Below, piece after piece: positions 1 to 7,861 of a stretch of 64,000 nucleotides of DNA. The translations under genes were made by a program, and so were the position numbers. Under the pieces are notes generated by a model, which searched no databases, was not told the DNA's origin, and was given only the letters and a program-made list of their open reading frames with translations. This stretch comes from Gemmiger gallinarum (GTDB lineage: Bacteria; Bacillota; Clostridia; Oscillospirales; Ruminococcaceae). Position 1 is the stretch's first letter. Each line of letters starts with the position of its first letter. The stretch covers positions 930,001 to 994,000 of the forward strand of contig NZ_JADCKC010000001.1 in the NCBI RefSeq assembly GCF_014982805.1, given 5' to 3'.

Positions 1-125
1 GTGAGGATGAACAGTTCGCCCTGCTGGCCACCGATGGAATGCTGGTCAAGCGTCCCATCCTTGTGACGGATACCGGCAAGGTATTGGTCGGCTTCCGGGA
101 AGCAGAGTGGGCATCGGTAGTGTGA
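1..125 (+). CDS. ArsC/Spx-family thioredoxin-fold protein, C-terminal end only
   Basis: The window opens inside a plus-strand gene. The last 40 codons, read from base 3, contain LLATDGMLVKRPILV followed by VLVGFREAEW. This is the usual C-terminus of the ArsC/YffB/Spx family, where the conserved Arg after LVKRP sits near the substrate or partner site. The N-terminal half with the CxxC or Cys motif is outside the window, so reductase and Spx-like regulator cannot be told apart. It converges on the rsuA-like gene across a shared hairpin. Confidence 0.75.
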   Translation, partial: EDEQFALLATDGMLVKRPILVTDTGKVLVGFREAEWASVV

Positions 126-167
126 CATCCTGCCGCAGGGGCTTTTCTCTGTTTGCCCGCATAAAAA

Positions 168-200
168 GGCCCGGCGGAGAAGGTTTTTCCCCGCCGGGCC
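168..200 (-). terminator. Terminator between ArsC-like gene and rsuA-like gene
   Basis: A perfect 10-bp stem, GGCCCGGCGG (168-177) with CCGCCGGGCC (191-200). Read on the minus strand it is followed by TTTTTAT, so it mainly ends the ybaK-rsuA transcript. It may also act on the convergent plus-strand gene. Confidence 0.8.
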
Positions 201-226
201 GATGGATTTCTGTTGCCTGGTTTTCC

Positions 227-952
227 TTATTTTCCCGCTGCGGCGCGCAGGCGGCTGAGCTCTTCCCCCGTCAGTTCCCGGTATTGCCCGGGGGCCAGGG
301 CGGGGTCCAGTTCCACCCCGCCGATGTTCGATCGATGCAGCCCATTGACACCCACATCAAAGACGCCGAACATCCGCTTGATCTGGTGATAGACCCCCTG
401 CCGCAGCACCACGTGTACCCGGCAGGGATCGCCGCCGGGGGCGGGCTCGGCAACAGCCGGGGCCAGGGTCTGGCCGTCCGCCAGCGTCACCCCCGCCGCA
501 AATCCTGCGCACATCTCGGGAGTGAGGGGCGTGTCCAGCGTGACGAGGTACTCCTTGGGTACGTGGCGGCCGGGAGCCAGAATGTCATGGGCCAGCGCCC
601 CGTCATCGGTAAGCAGCACAAAGCCGGTGCTGGTCTTGTCCAGGCGTCCCGCCGGAAACAGCTGCCTGCGGGGAAAGTCCTCCGCCACCAGATCAGTCAC
701 GGTGGTGTCGCGGGCATCCCGGCTGGCCGAAACCACCCCCTCCGGCTTGTTGAGCATGATGTAGACAAACTCTTTATACGCTCCCCCCAGGGATCTGCCG
801 TCCACGCAGATCTGAGCTGTCTTTTCGTCAATCTGGCGATCGGCTTTTTTGCAGACTTCCCCGTCCACCGTCACCGAGCCCCGGGCCGCCAGGCGGCGGC
901 TCTCGCTGCGAGGGATGCCCAGCGCCGCGGCCAGGTACTTGTCCAGGCGCAT
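227..952 (-). CDS. rsuA: RsuA/RluB-family rRNA pseudouridine synthase
   Basis: A 241-residue pseudouridine synthase that would isomerise a uridine in rRNA. An S4-type RNA-binding domain (about 1-45; MRLDKYLAAALGIPRSESRR) precedes the catalytic domain. GRLDKTSTG (about 102-110) holds the catalytic Asp105, and the C-terminus carries the YHQIKRMF segment typical of RsuA/RluB enzymes. The ATG at 952 overlaps the ybaK stop (TGATG), implying translational coupling. A GTG three bases upstream is the alternative start. The family is clear. The exact target (16S U516 in RsuA) is inferred from the small size and is not proven. Confidence 0.88.
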   Translation of the reverse strand: MRLDKYLAAALGIPRSESRRLAARGSVTVDGEVCKKADRQIDEKTAQICVDGRSLGGAYKEFVYIMLNKPEGVVSASRDARDTTVTDLVAEDFPRRQLFPAGRLDKTSTGFVLLTDDGALAHDILAPGRHVPKEYLVTLDTPLTPEMCAGFAAGVTLADGQTLAPAVAEPAPGGDPCRVHVVLRQGVYHQIKRMFGVFDVGVNGLHRSNIGGVELDPALAPGQYRELTGEELSRLRAAAGK

Positions 953-1443
953 CACGGCTTTTCGGCGGTAATGTCCGCCGTAATGCCCCGGGTGACCGCG
1001 ATCAGATCGGCAGGCGCGGTCTCGATCTGGGTACCGATGCGTCCGCCCGAGACCAGCATGGTGGGCTGGTCCAGGCAGCTCTTGTCAAACACCGTCTTGT
1101 ACTGCTTTTTCATGCCCACCGGGCTGCAGCCGCCCCGGATGTAGCCGGTGACCTTGTTGATGTCCGCCACATGGATCATGGCAACGCTCTTGACGCCGGC
1201 GGCACGGGCTGCCTTCTTCAAATCCAGCTCCTCCAGCACCGGCACCACAAATACATAATAGTTGTGGTCGGCCCCCTGGGTGACCAACGTCTTGAACACC
1301 CGTGCCGGGTCCTGTCCCGTCAGCCTGGCTACCGTGGCGCCGTCCACGGCGGTGCCTTCCTCGTGGGGATATTCGTGCGATGTATACGCCACCTTGGCAC
1401 GCTCCAGCATGCGCATGGCGTTGGTTTTGCTTTCCTTGCCCAT
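952..1443 (-). CDS. ybaK: YbaK/EbsC-type Cys-tRNA(Pro) deacylase
   Basis: A 163-residue stand-alone editing protein of the YbaK/ProX superfamily, which hydrolyses Cys wrongly attached to tRNA-Pro. Visible signatures are the N-terminal EEGTAVDGATVARLTG, then VFKTLVTQG and the YIRGGCSPVGMKKQYKTVFD segment with the conserved GG-SP-G. Length matches the family. The start at 1443 has a good ribosome binding site (GGGGAGGG, 8-9 nt upstream). It is first in a two-gene unit with the rsuA-like gene. Confidence 0.9.
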   Translation of the reverse strand: MGKESKTNAMRMLERAKVAYTSHEYPHEEGTAVDGATVARLTGQDPARVFKTLVTQGADHNYYVFVVPVLEELDLKKAARAAGVKSVAMIHVADINKVTGYIRGGCSPVGMKKQYKTVFDKSCLDQPTMLVSGGRIGTQIETAPADLIAVTRGITADITAEKP

Positions 1444-1626
1444 GATGTTTCCCTCCCCGCGCAGTCGCTGCGCGATTTACAGTGTGCCGTCCGCGGCAGA
1501 ATGTTCTGCCCTTGCCCGGTCCTTTACTTTCTGGCCCGGCCACGGCGGCGCACCGTTTGTGCAATTCATTATAGGACGCAGCGTCCCCATTGTCAAAACT
1601 GTCCCAGAAAACTTTGTAAAAAAGCC

Positions 1627-1655
1627 TTGATTTTAGTGCATTAAAGTGTTAAACT
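1627..1655 (+). promoter_or_regulatory. Promoter of aroF
   Basis: -35 TTGATT (1627-1632), a 17-nt spacer and -10 TAAACT (1650-1655), placed about 60 nt before the aroF start. The ribosome binding site AAGGGGTG follows at about 1698. Confidence 0.7.
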
Positions 1656-1713
1656 ATGCAGCACAGAGCAAACGCGCAGACCAGCGCATCAATATAAAGG
1701 GGTGTAAGATTTT

Positions 1714-2733
1714 ATGATCGTCATACTGAAACAGAATGTCAAACCGGAACAGGTCGCCACCTTCTGCCGGGAGCTGGAGTCCATGGGCTTCCAGATCAAC
1801 GATTCCAAAGGCAGCGATACCCACATTCTCGGCCTCATCGGCGACACCAAGGCACTGAGCGAGAGCTGGCTGCTGGCCAATCCCATTGTGGACAGCTGCC
1901 GCCGGGTGTCCGAACCCTACAAAAAAGCCAACCGCAAGTTCCACCCCGACGATACGGTGGTGGATGTGAGCGGCGTCAAGATCGGCGGCGGCAACTTTGC
2001 GGTCATGGCGGGCCCCTGCAGCGTGGAGAGCGAGGCCCAGATCGTGGAGGTCGCCCGGCGCGTCCAGAAATCCGGCGCTTCCCTGCTGCGCGGCGGTGCC
2101 TTCAAGCCCCGCACCAGTCCCTACTCTTTCCAGGGGCTGCGGGCAGAGGGTCTGGAGCTGTTGAGCAAGGCCCGCGCCGCAACCGGCCAGCCCATCGTGA
2201 CCGAGCTGATGAGCAGCGAGCACATTCCCCTGTTTTTGCAGGAAAAGGTGGACATGATCCAGATCGGCGCCCGCAACATGCAGAACTTTGAACTGCTCAA
2301 GGCGGTGGGCCGCACCAATGTGCCGGTGCTGCTCAAGCGCGGCCTGTCCGCCACACTGGAGGAGCTGGTCATGAGCGCCGAGTACATCATGGCGGAGGGC
2401 AACCCCAACGTGGTGCTGTGCGAGCGCGGCATCCGTACCTTTGAGACCAGCATGCGCAATACTCTGGATCTGGCCGCCGTGCCCATGCTCAAAAAGATGA
2501 CCCATCTGCCGGTGGTCATCGATCCCAGCCACGCGGCGGGCATTGCCTTCATGGTGCCCAGCCTGGCTGCCGCCGCTGTGGCGGTGGGTGCCGACGGCCT
2601 GATGATCGAGGTGCACAACGATCCCAAGAACGCCAAGAGCGACGGCGCCCAGAGCCTGACCCCCGACCAGTTCGACGAGCTGATGGATGTCATCCGTCCC
2701 GAGCTGGAGTTCTTCGGCAAAAAACTCAACTGA
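1714..2733 (+). CDS. aroF: 3-deoxy-7-phosphoheptulonate synthase (DAHP synthase), AroA-I beta type
   Basis: A 339-residue enzyme that condenses phosphoenolpyruvate and erythrose 4-phosphate in the first step of the shikimate pathway. Residues 1-70 form the ferredoxin-like N-terminal domain (MIVILKQNVKPEQV) typical of Firmicute enzymes with built-in feedback control. The barrel follows with GPCSVES (100-106) and KPRTSPYSFQG (about 131), the phosphate-binding motifs. RGIRTFE and IDPSHAAG also match the family. It is a single-gene unit with its own promoter upstream and a hairpin downstream. Confidence 0.96.
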   Translation: MIVILKQNVKPEQVATFCRELESMGFQINDSKGSDTHILGLIGDTKALSESWLLANPIVDSCRRVSEPYKKANRKFHPDDTVVDVSGVKIGGGNFAVMAGPCSVESEAQIVEVARRVQKSGASLLRGGAFKPRTSPYSFQGLRAEGLELLSKARAATGQPIVTELMSSEHIPLFLQEKVDMIQIGARNMQNFELLKAVGRTNVPVLLKRGLSATLEELVMSAEYIMAEGNPNVVLCERGIRTFETSMRNTLDLAAVPMLKKMTHLPVVIDPSHAAGIAFMVPSLAAAAVAVGADGLMIEVHNDPKNAKSDGAQSLTPDQFDELMDVIRPELEFFGKKLN

Positions 2734-2776
2734 CGCTTTCTTTGCTTAACCCCCCTTTTTAAAGTTCCCATATGAC

Positions 2777-2818
2777 AAAGCCCCGACGGTTCCGGGTTCC
2801 GGAATCTGTCGGGGCTTT
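2777..2818 (+). terminator. Bidirectional terminator between aroF and the sortase gene
   Basis: AAAGCCCCGAC (2777-2787) pairs with GTCGGGGCTTT (2808-2818), followed by a T on the plus strand and TTTGTC on the minus strand. It closes both aroF and the long convergent metabolic operon. Confidence 0.8.
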
Positions 2819-2825
2819 TGTCCTG

Positions 2826-3551
2826 TTATTCGGTCTGGTCGGTGTCCTGGCGGAGCTCGTCGGGCACCACGCCGTTCTCGTCGGTTTCCAGCGGGTCGGC
2901 ATAGACCAGATAGCGCTGATCGGTGGGCGTCTGGATGCCGAAGGGATAGCAGGTATACAGAATGCAGCTGGGGACCTCATCCCCCCAGCGGCACTGGTCG
3001 ATCTCGGTTTCCTTGATGACCTTGGTCTCGGTGATCTTGTAGGAGAACGTTCCCCACGGGGTCTCCAGATGGATAATGGAGCCGATCTCGGCAGATTTCA
3101 GGTCCACAAACCAGCTGTCGGTATGAGCGCCCACAAAGACGGTTCCATTTTCCCCGGGCAGGACACAGCCGTCGGTGGAGTGTGCCCCCGCGCCGTTGCG
3201 GAACTGGCTGCCGGTGTCTCCCCAATAGAGGGTGCAGTCCACCTGGGTGCCCTCCACCCAGACACGGCCGATCTCATCCCCGTCCTGTATGTCCGCCTTG
3301 GCAGCTTGGGCATCCTGCAGGGCCTGTTTCTTTTGCAGCTCCGCCAGCTGATCTTCCGCCTCCCGGCGGGCTGCCTGTTCCTCGGTGAGCTGACCGTTCA
3401 ATGTGTCCAGCTCGCTCTGGAGTCCGTCCATTCCCGCCTGCAGAGTATCAATGGTCTGCTGTGCGGTATTCAGGCGCACCGTCTGCGCCACTGCCGCCAC
3501 GGCAAAGGCAACAGCCAGAATGGCGGCGGCCAGCGCCGCTGCCCGTTTCAT
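2826..3551 (-). CDS. Sortase, class D-like, with N-terminal anchor and coiled coil
   Basis: A 241-residue membrane-anchored cysteine transpeptidase. Residues 4-23 are a signal anchor and about 28-85 a Gln/Glu/Leu-rich coiled coil. The sortase barrel follows with His143 (GAHTDSWF), Cys201 (LYTCYPFG) and Arg213 (TDQRY). The TCYP context is closest to class D. Its start overlaps the fumarase beta stop (ATGA), so it is the last gene of a central-metabolism operon, an odd place for a cell-surface enzyme. No LPxTG-type substrate is visible nearby. Confidence 0.85.
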   Translation of the reverse strand: MKRAAALAAAILAVAFAVAAVAQTVRLNTAQQTIDTLQAGMDGLQSELDTLNGQLTEEQAARREAEDQLAELQKKQALQDAQAAKADIQDGDEIGRVWVEGTQVDCTLYWGDTGSQFRNGAGAHSTDGCVLPGENGTVFVGAHTDSWFVDLKSAEIGSIIHLETPWGTFSYKITETKVIKETEIDQCRWGDEVPSCILYTCYPFGIQTPTDQRYLVYADPLETDENGVVPDELRQDTDQTE

Positions 3552-4117
3552 GCCTGCCCGGCGGCAGATGCCGCCAGATACGCCGCCGGTCCCGACTGGT
3601 AGAGATCCCCGCCGTGGGCATCCAGCAGGACGGTCAGCGGCATGTTTTCCACCGTCAGACGGCGCACTGCCTCACAGCCCAGGTCCTCCCAGGCGATGAC
3701 CTCACAGCTTTTGACGCTGTCCGCCATGAGGGCTCCTGCACCGCCCAGGGCAGCCAGATAGACCGCGCCGTTTTTGACGACGGAATCCTTGACCGCCTGG
3801 CTGCGCTTTCCCTTGCCGATCATGCAGGCAAGGCCCAGATCCAGCAGCCGGGGGGTGTAGCTGTCCATACGGCCGGAGGTGGTGGGGCCCGCCGCACCGA
3901 TGGCGCAGCCGGGGCGCTCGGGGGTAGGACCCACGTAGTAGATTGCCGCCCCTGCAATGTCAAAGGGCAGCGGTTTGCCTGCGTCCAGCAGTTCCGCCAT
4001 GCGGCCGTGGGCCGCATCCCGGGCGGTGTAGACCACGCCGGACAGCAGCACGGTATCCCCGGCGCGCAGAGGCGCCAGGTCCTGTTTGGTCAGCGGTGTA
4101 TGCAGTGTATATTGCAT
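3548..4117 (-). CDS. Class I fumarate hydratase, beta (C-terminal) subunit
   Basis: The beta subunit of a two-part, Fe-S dependent class I fumarase / L(+)-tartrate dehydratase, interconverting fumarate and malate. It shows GPTTSGRMDSYTPRLLDLG and MIGKGKRS, the conserved segments of the swivelling C-terminal domain, followed by GGAGAL. Start 4117 is favoured because the ribosome binding site GGGG then sits about 7 nt away. The ATG at 4123, overlapping the upstream stop, is possible. Fumarase and tartrate dehydratase cannot be separated by eye. The malic enzyme in the same operon supports fumarase. Confidence 0.9.
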   Translation of the reverse strand: MQYTLHTPLTKQDLAPLRAGDTVLLSGVVYTARDAAHGRMAELLDAGKPLPFDIAGAAIYYVGPTPERPGCAIGAAGPTTSGRMDSYTPRLLDLGLACMIGKGKRSQAVKDSVVKNGAVYLAALGGAGALMADSVKSCEVIAWEDLGCEAVRRLTVENMPLTVLLDAHGGDLYQSGPAAYLAASAAGQA

Positions 4118-4119
4118 GG

Positions 4120-4422
4120 TCATTCCCCTTTCTCGGCGCGGCGGTACAGTTCCTTCACTTCGGCGTGGTGGCGGTTGACCAGTTCCAGCTCCAGGGCACT
4201 GATGCGGCGGGATTCCTCTGCCGGTGTGCGGCCGCTGTCCAGCGGAATATCGATCCTGCTGCGGCTCTGGCGCACGGCGGGCGCTCCGCCCACGCCATCC
4301 AGAGAAATATCAATGCGGCTGGCTTTTGTTCCGGACATTATGGGACGGCGGCGTCCCGTGGAGGCTTCCCCCACCCCGTCCAGTGAGATATCAATGCAGG
4401 GTTTCGGTTTTGCTGCGGGCAT
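4120..4422 (-). CDS. Small basic protein with three IDIxLD repeats, between fumarase subunit genes
   Basis: I do not recognise this 100-residue protein. It has three copies of a short motif, CIDISLDGVG (about 9-18), RIDISLDGVG (about 36-45) and RIDIPLDSG, separated by Arg/Ser/Pro-rich linkers, then a charged helix (ALELELVNRHHAEVKELYRRAEKGE). It has no signal peptide or membrane segment. A ribosome binding site (GGAAAGGAA) precedes the start. Its stop touches the fumarase beta start, and it sits exactly between the alpha and beta genes. A role as assembly or tethering factor for the fumarase halves would be speculation. Confidence 0.72.
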   Translation of the reverse strand: MPAAKPKPCIDISLDGVGEASTGRRRPIMSGTKASRIDISLDGVGGAPAVRQSRSRIDIPLDSGRTPAEESRRISALELELVNRHHAEVKELYRRAEKGE

Positions 4423-4442
4423 TTCGATTCCTTTCCACTTGG

Positions 4443-5288
4443 TTACAGCTCGGTACTGGCACGCCGGGTGACGTGGCAGCTCATATTGACGGCCACCGGC
4501 AGGCAGGCCACATGGGTGGGCAGCTGCTCAATGGCAACGCCCAGGCAGGTGGTACGGCCGCCGAAGCCCTGGGGGCCGATGCCGATTTTGTTGATTTCCT
4601 CTTTCAGTTCTGCTTCCAGCGCCGCGTAATAGGGGTCGGCGTTGGGCTGGTCCAACGGACGCAGCAGTGCCTGTTTGGACAGGGCCGCGCACTTGTCAAA
4701 GCTGCCGCCGATGCCGATGCCCAGCACGATGGGCGGGCAGGGATTGGCCCCCGCCTGCCGGACGGTATCCAGCACAAAGTCCTTGACGCCCTGTACCCCG
4801 TCGGCAGGCTTGAGCATAGCCAGACGGCTCATGTTCTCGCTGCCGGCCCCTTTGGGCGCCACGGTGATGCGGCAGCCGCTGCCTTCCACCAGATGGAGCG
4901 TCACAAAGGCCGGGGTGTTGTCCCCCGTATTGACCCGCTTGAGAGGGTCGGCGGTGATGCTCTTGCGCAGATAGCCTTTTTCATACCCGCGGCGGACGCC
5001 CTCGTCGATGGCAGCCTGCAAATCACCGTCCACACAGGCTTCCCGGCCCAGCTCCACAAAGACACAGGCCATGCCGGTGTCCTGGCAGATAGGCAGTTCC
5101 CTGTCAGCTGCGGCGCAAAGGTTCTGCTGCAAAAGCCCCAGCGTCTGTTTGGCCAGAGGCCAGGGCTCGGAAGTCTGCGCGGCGTCCAGAGCGGCCTTCA
5201 CGTCGGGAGGCAGCTGGGTGTTGGCACGGATGCACAGTTCCTCCACCGCCTCTGTAATTGCCTGAGTTGAAATGTGTCGGATGCTCAT
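4443..5288 (-). CDS. Class I fumarate hydratase, alpha (N-terminal) subunit
   Basis: A 281-residue alpha subunit of the two-component [4Fe-4S] fumarase / tartrate dehydratase. Cys residues in ICQDTG, ANPCPP and FDKCA are the expected cluster ligands. GIGIGGSFDK and GFGGRTTCLGV are the substrate-binding segments. The start overlaps the malic enzyme stop (ATGA), so translation is probably coupled. With malic enzyme it links pyruvate, malate and fumarate, a route used by anaerobes for partial reverse TCA flux. The family is certain; substrate preference is inferred. Confidence 0.92.
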   Translation of the reverse strand: MSIRHISTQAITEAVEELCIRANTQLPPDVKAALDAAQTSEPWPLAKQTLGLLQQNLCAAADRELPICQDTGMACVFVELGREACVDGDLQAAIDEGVRRGYEKGYLRKSITADPLKRVNTGDNTPAFVTLHLVEGSGCRITVAPKGAGSENMSRLAMLKPADGVQGVKDFVLDTVRQAGANPCPPIVLGIGIGGSFDKCAALSKQALLRPLDQPNADPYYAALEAELKEEINKIGIGPQGFGGRTTCLGVAIEQLPTHVACLPVAVNMSCHVTRRASTEL

Positions 5289-6460
5289 ACCCGTGCCACG
5301 CCGCTTTCCCGCGCGGCTTGCGCCACAGCGTCGGCCACCGCACCCGCAATGCGCGGGTCGAAGGCTTTGGGCAGGATGTTCTCCTCGTTCATTTCCTCGT
5401 CGGGGATGAGGCCCGCAATGGCGCGGGCGGCAGCCATCTTCATGGCAGGGTTGATGTCCCGGGCGCGGACGGACAATGCGCCGCGGAAAATGCCCGGGAA
5501 GGCCAGCACATTGTTGACCTGGTTGGGGAAGTCGCTGCGGCCGGTGCCGATGACCCGCACGCCGGCGGCCTTGGCATCGGTGGGCAGAATTTCGGGGTTG
5601 GGGTTGGCCATGGCGAAAACAATGGCGTCGGGGGCCATGGTCTTGGCCATCTCCACCGTCAGGGCGTTGGCCACCGAGGTGCCGATGAACACATCCGCCC
5701 CGCGGATGGCGTCTGCCAGGGTGCCGGAGAGGCGCTCCGGGTTGGTGATCTCGGCCAGATGGGCCTTGTGGCCTTCCAGACCTGCGGGACGGCCGGGCAC
5801 CAGAATGCCGTGCTCATCCACTGCGATGATATGCTTTGCACCGGCGGTCATGAGCATCTTGATGATGGCAGTGCCTGCCGCGCCGGGGCCGTTCTGGACG
5901 ATGCGCACATCCTCCAGCCGCTTGCCCACCACCTTGAGGGCGTTGAGCAGGCCAGCCAGCACGATGATGGCGGTGCCGTGCTGATCGTCATGGAATACCG
6001 GGATGTCCAGCTCCCGCTCCAGCTGCTCCTCGATCTCGAAGCACTCGGGGCTGCGGATATCCTCCAGGTTGATGCCGCCGAAGGTGGGGGCAATGGCCTT
6101 GACCGCCGCCACGACCTCCTCCTTGGTCTTGGCATCAATGCAGATGGGGAAGGCATCCACCCCGCCGAACTCCTTGAACAGGACGCACTTGCCCTCCATG
6201 ACGGGCATGGCGGCCTCAGGGCCGATGTTGCCCAGGCCCAGCACCGCCGTGCCGTTGGAGACAACAGCCACCATGCGGCCCTTGCAGGTGTAGCGGTAGA
6301 CATCGTCGGGATTGGCCTTGATCTTGCGGCAGGGCTCGGCAACGCCGGGGGTGTAGGCCGTGGACAGGGCATCCCGGTCGCGGCATTCCACCAGGCTCTG
6401 CACCGTCAGCTTGCCGTGGTATTTCTCGTGAAGTTCCAGCGCGGCTTTGTTGTAATCCAT
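5285..6460 (-). CDS. NAD(P)-dependent malic enzyme
   Basis: About 391 residues. It oxidatively decarboxylates malate to pyruvate, or runs in reverse. The sequence starts MDYNKAALELHEKYHGK and carries YTPGVAEPC, VSNGTAVLGLGNIG, the Lys/Asp-rich metal site near EEFGGVDAFPICIDAKT and the dinucleotide-binding NGPGAAGTAI. Start 6460 is preferred because AGGAGG lies 10 nt upstream. The ATG at 6466 is only 4 nt from it. It lies 29 nt after the CDF transporter gene, so a six-gene transcript down to the sortase is likely. Cofactor choice (NAD or NADP) cannot be read by eye. Confidence 0.93.
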   Translation of the reverse strand: MDYNKAALELHEKYHGKLTVQSLVECRDRDALSTAYTPGVAEPCRKIKANPDDVYRYTCKGRMVAVVSNGTAVLGLGNIGPEAAMPVMEGKCVLFKEFGGVDAFPICIDAKTKEEVVAAVKAIAPTFGGINLEDIRSPECFEIEEQLERELDIPVFHDDQHGTAIIVLAGLLNALKVVGKRLEDVRIVQNGPGAAGTAIIKMLMTAGAKHIIAVDEHGILVPGRPAGLEGHKAHLAEITNPERLSGTLADAIRGADVFIGTSVANALTVEMAKTMAPDAIVFAMANPNPEILPTDAKAAGVRVIGTGRSDFPNQVNNVLAFPGIFRGALSVRARDINPAMKMAAARAIAGLIPDEEMNEENILPKAFDPRIAGAVADAVAQAARESGVARV

Positions 6461-6489
6461 TTGCATGTACCCTCCTGTGTTGATGTTGT

Positions 6490-7695
6490 TCAGTGTCCGG
6501 ATGCTTCCGAAAGATCTGCATATGCCTGTTCCAGCTGGATCACACAGAAATGATCCGGCCATTTCTGCTTGACGGCCTCCCGCAGCTTGTTCAGCAGTTC
6601 CCGGCCTGCGGCGCCGTCCTTTTCAAAGTAGCGGGGCGGCACGGCACAGTCAAAGATCACATTGGTGTGGGTGGGTCCCGGCACAATGCGCAGGTCGTGG
6701 ATGTTGACCTCGGGGTCGGCCTGGTGAGCGGTGGTCTCCACCAGCTCCCGCAGTTCGGCCACGTGGGGGTCGCTGGTGACCACCGGGTCAAAGTGGATGG
6801 TGACGGTCAGGCCGTCATTGGCGAAAAAGTCCTTTTCCATGCAGTCGACCTCGTCGTGCATGGCCATGACATCGCCCTCGGCAGGCATTTCCAGATGGAA
6901 GCTGACCAGCCGGTTGCCGGGACCGTAGTCGTGGATCATCATGTCATGGACGCCCAGCACATCGGGATAACTCAGCGCCTTTTCCTTGATGTAGGCCACC
7001 TGTTCAGGGTCGGGCGCTGCACCCAGGATGGGGTCCAGGGTATCCCGCACCAGGCCGATGCCGCTGTACAGGATGAACAGCGCCACCAGCAGGCCCATAA
7101 TGCCGTCCAGCCGGTCAAACGCAGTGAAATGCGCCACCAGCGAAGCGGCCAGAACTGCCGCCGTAGAGATGACATCATTGCGCGAGTCTGCCGCCGTAGC
7201 CATCAGGGTGTCGGAGTGGATGAGCTTGCCCACCTGATGGTTGAAGCTGCTCATCCACAGCTTGACCAGGATGGACGCCACCAGAACCGCTGCCGACAGC
7301 CAGCTGAACTCCACCGCCGTGGGGGTAATGATTTTGGCAAGGCTCTCCTTTCCCAGCTCGATGCCGATGACCAGGATCATGACTGAAACGGCCAGCCCCG
7401 CCAGGTATTCATACCGGGCATGGCCGTAGGGATGTTCCTTGTCGGCAGGTTTGCTGCCCAGTTTGAAGCCCACCAGGCTGACCACATTGGAGCTGGCGTC
7501 GGACAGGTTGTTGACGGCATCCGCCGTGATGGACACACTGCCGAACAGCACACCCACCGTGAATTTGCCTGCAAACAGCAGGACGTTGCAGAGAATTCCC
7601 ACAATGCAGGCCAGATTGCCGCAGGCCGACCGCACGGCCCTGTCGGCGACATTTTCATAATTTTTGACAAAACGACGAAGAAGAAATTCAGTCAC
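6490..7695 (-). CDS. Cation diffusion facilitator (CDF) metal transporter
   Basis: A 401-residue CDF-family proton/metal antiporter. Six membrane helices fill roughly residues 15-225. The metal-site pattern is visible as SITADAVNNLSDASSN (helix 2) and MATAADSRNDVIST (helix 5). A cytoplasmic C-terminal domain follows with MIHDYGPG and a second His-rich part extending beyond the usual 300 residues. Two GTGs compete; 7695 has AGGGGAG 8 nt upstream and is preferred over 7704. Zn, Mn and Fe are all possible. The gene heads the malate/fumarate operon and is preceded by a hairpin-rich leader. Confidence 0.88.
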   Translation of the reverse strand: MTEFLLRRFVKNYENVADRAVRSACGNLACIVGILCNVLLFAGKFTVGVLFGSVSITADAVNNLSDASSNVVSLVGFKLGSKPADKEHPYGHARYEYLAGLAVSVMILVIGIELGKESLAKIITPTAVEFSWLSAAVLVASILVKLWMSSFNHQVGKLIHSDTLMATAADSRNDVISTAAVLAASLVAHFTAFDRLDGIMGLLVALFILYSGIGLVRDTLDPILGAAPDPEQVAYIKEKALSYPDVLGVHDMMIHDYGPGNRLVSFHLEMPAEGDVMAMHDEVDCMEKDFFANDGLTVTIHFDPVVTSDPHVAELRELVETTAHQADPEVNIHDLRIVPGPTHTNVIFDCAVPPRYFEKDGAAGRELLNKLREAVKQKWPDHFCVIQLEQAYADLSEASGH

Positions 7696-7710
7696 GATAC
7701 ACACTCCCCT

Positions 7711-7853
7711 ATTGCACGGCCATACCGTGCAATACTACCCTCTCAAACGGAACCGCGGATTCCGTCATACCAAAGCATCCCGCCGGGTCCGGGCCAAAGC
7801 CCAGGCCCGGCGGGAGCCATCGGTTCATAGGTTTGCCCGTGAAGCATCACGGG
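7711..7853 (-). promoter_or_regulatory. Hairpin-rich leader between purA and the CDF gene
   Basis: Four consecutive inverted repeats lie in this gap: 7836-7853 (CCCGTGA, 4-nt loop, TCACGGG), about 7789-7815 (GC-rich, CCCGCCGGG with GGCCCGGCGGG), about 7747-7765 (ACGGAA with TTCCGT) and 7711-7733 (ATTGCACGG, 5-nt loop, CCGTGCAAT). The last ends about 15 nt before the CDF start, next to its ribosome binding site. Some may end the purA transcript, but none has a T tract. I see no match to a riboswitch I know. Confidence 0.45.
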
Positions 7854-7861
7854 TAATGCGG

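Noticed and set aside
7711-7853. Known Mn, Ni/Co or purine riboswitch before the CDF gene
   Set aside because: I could not match conserved cores of the yybP-ykoY, NiCo or purine classes by eye.
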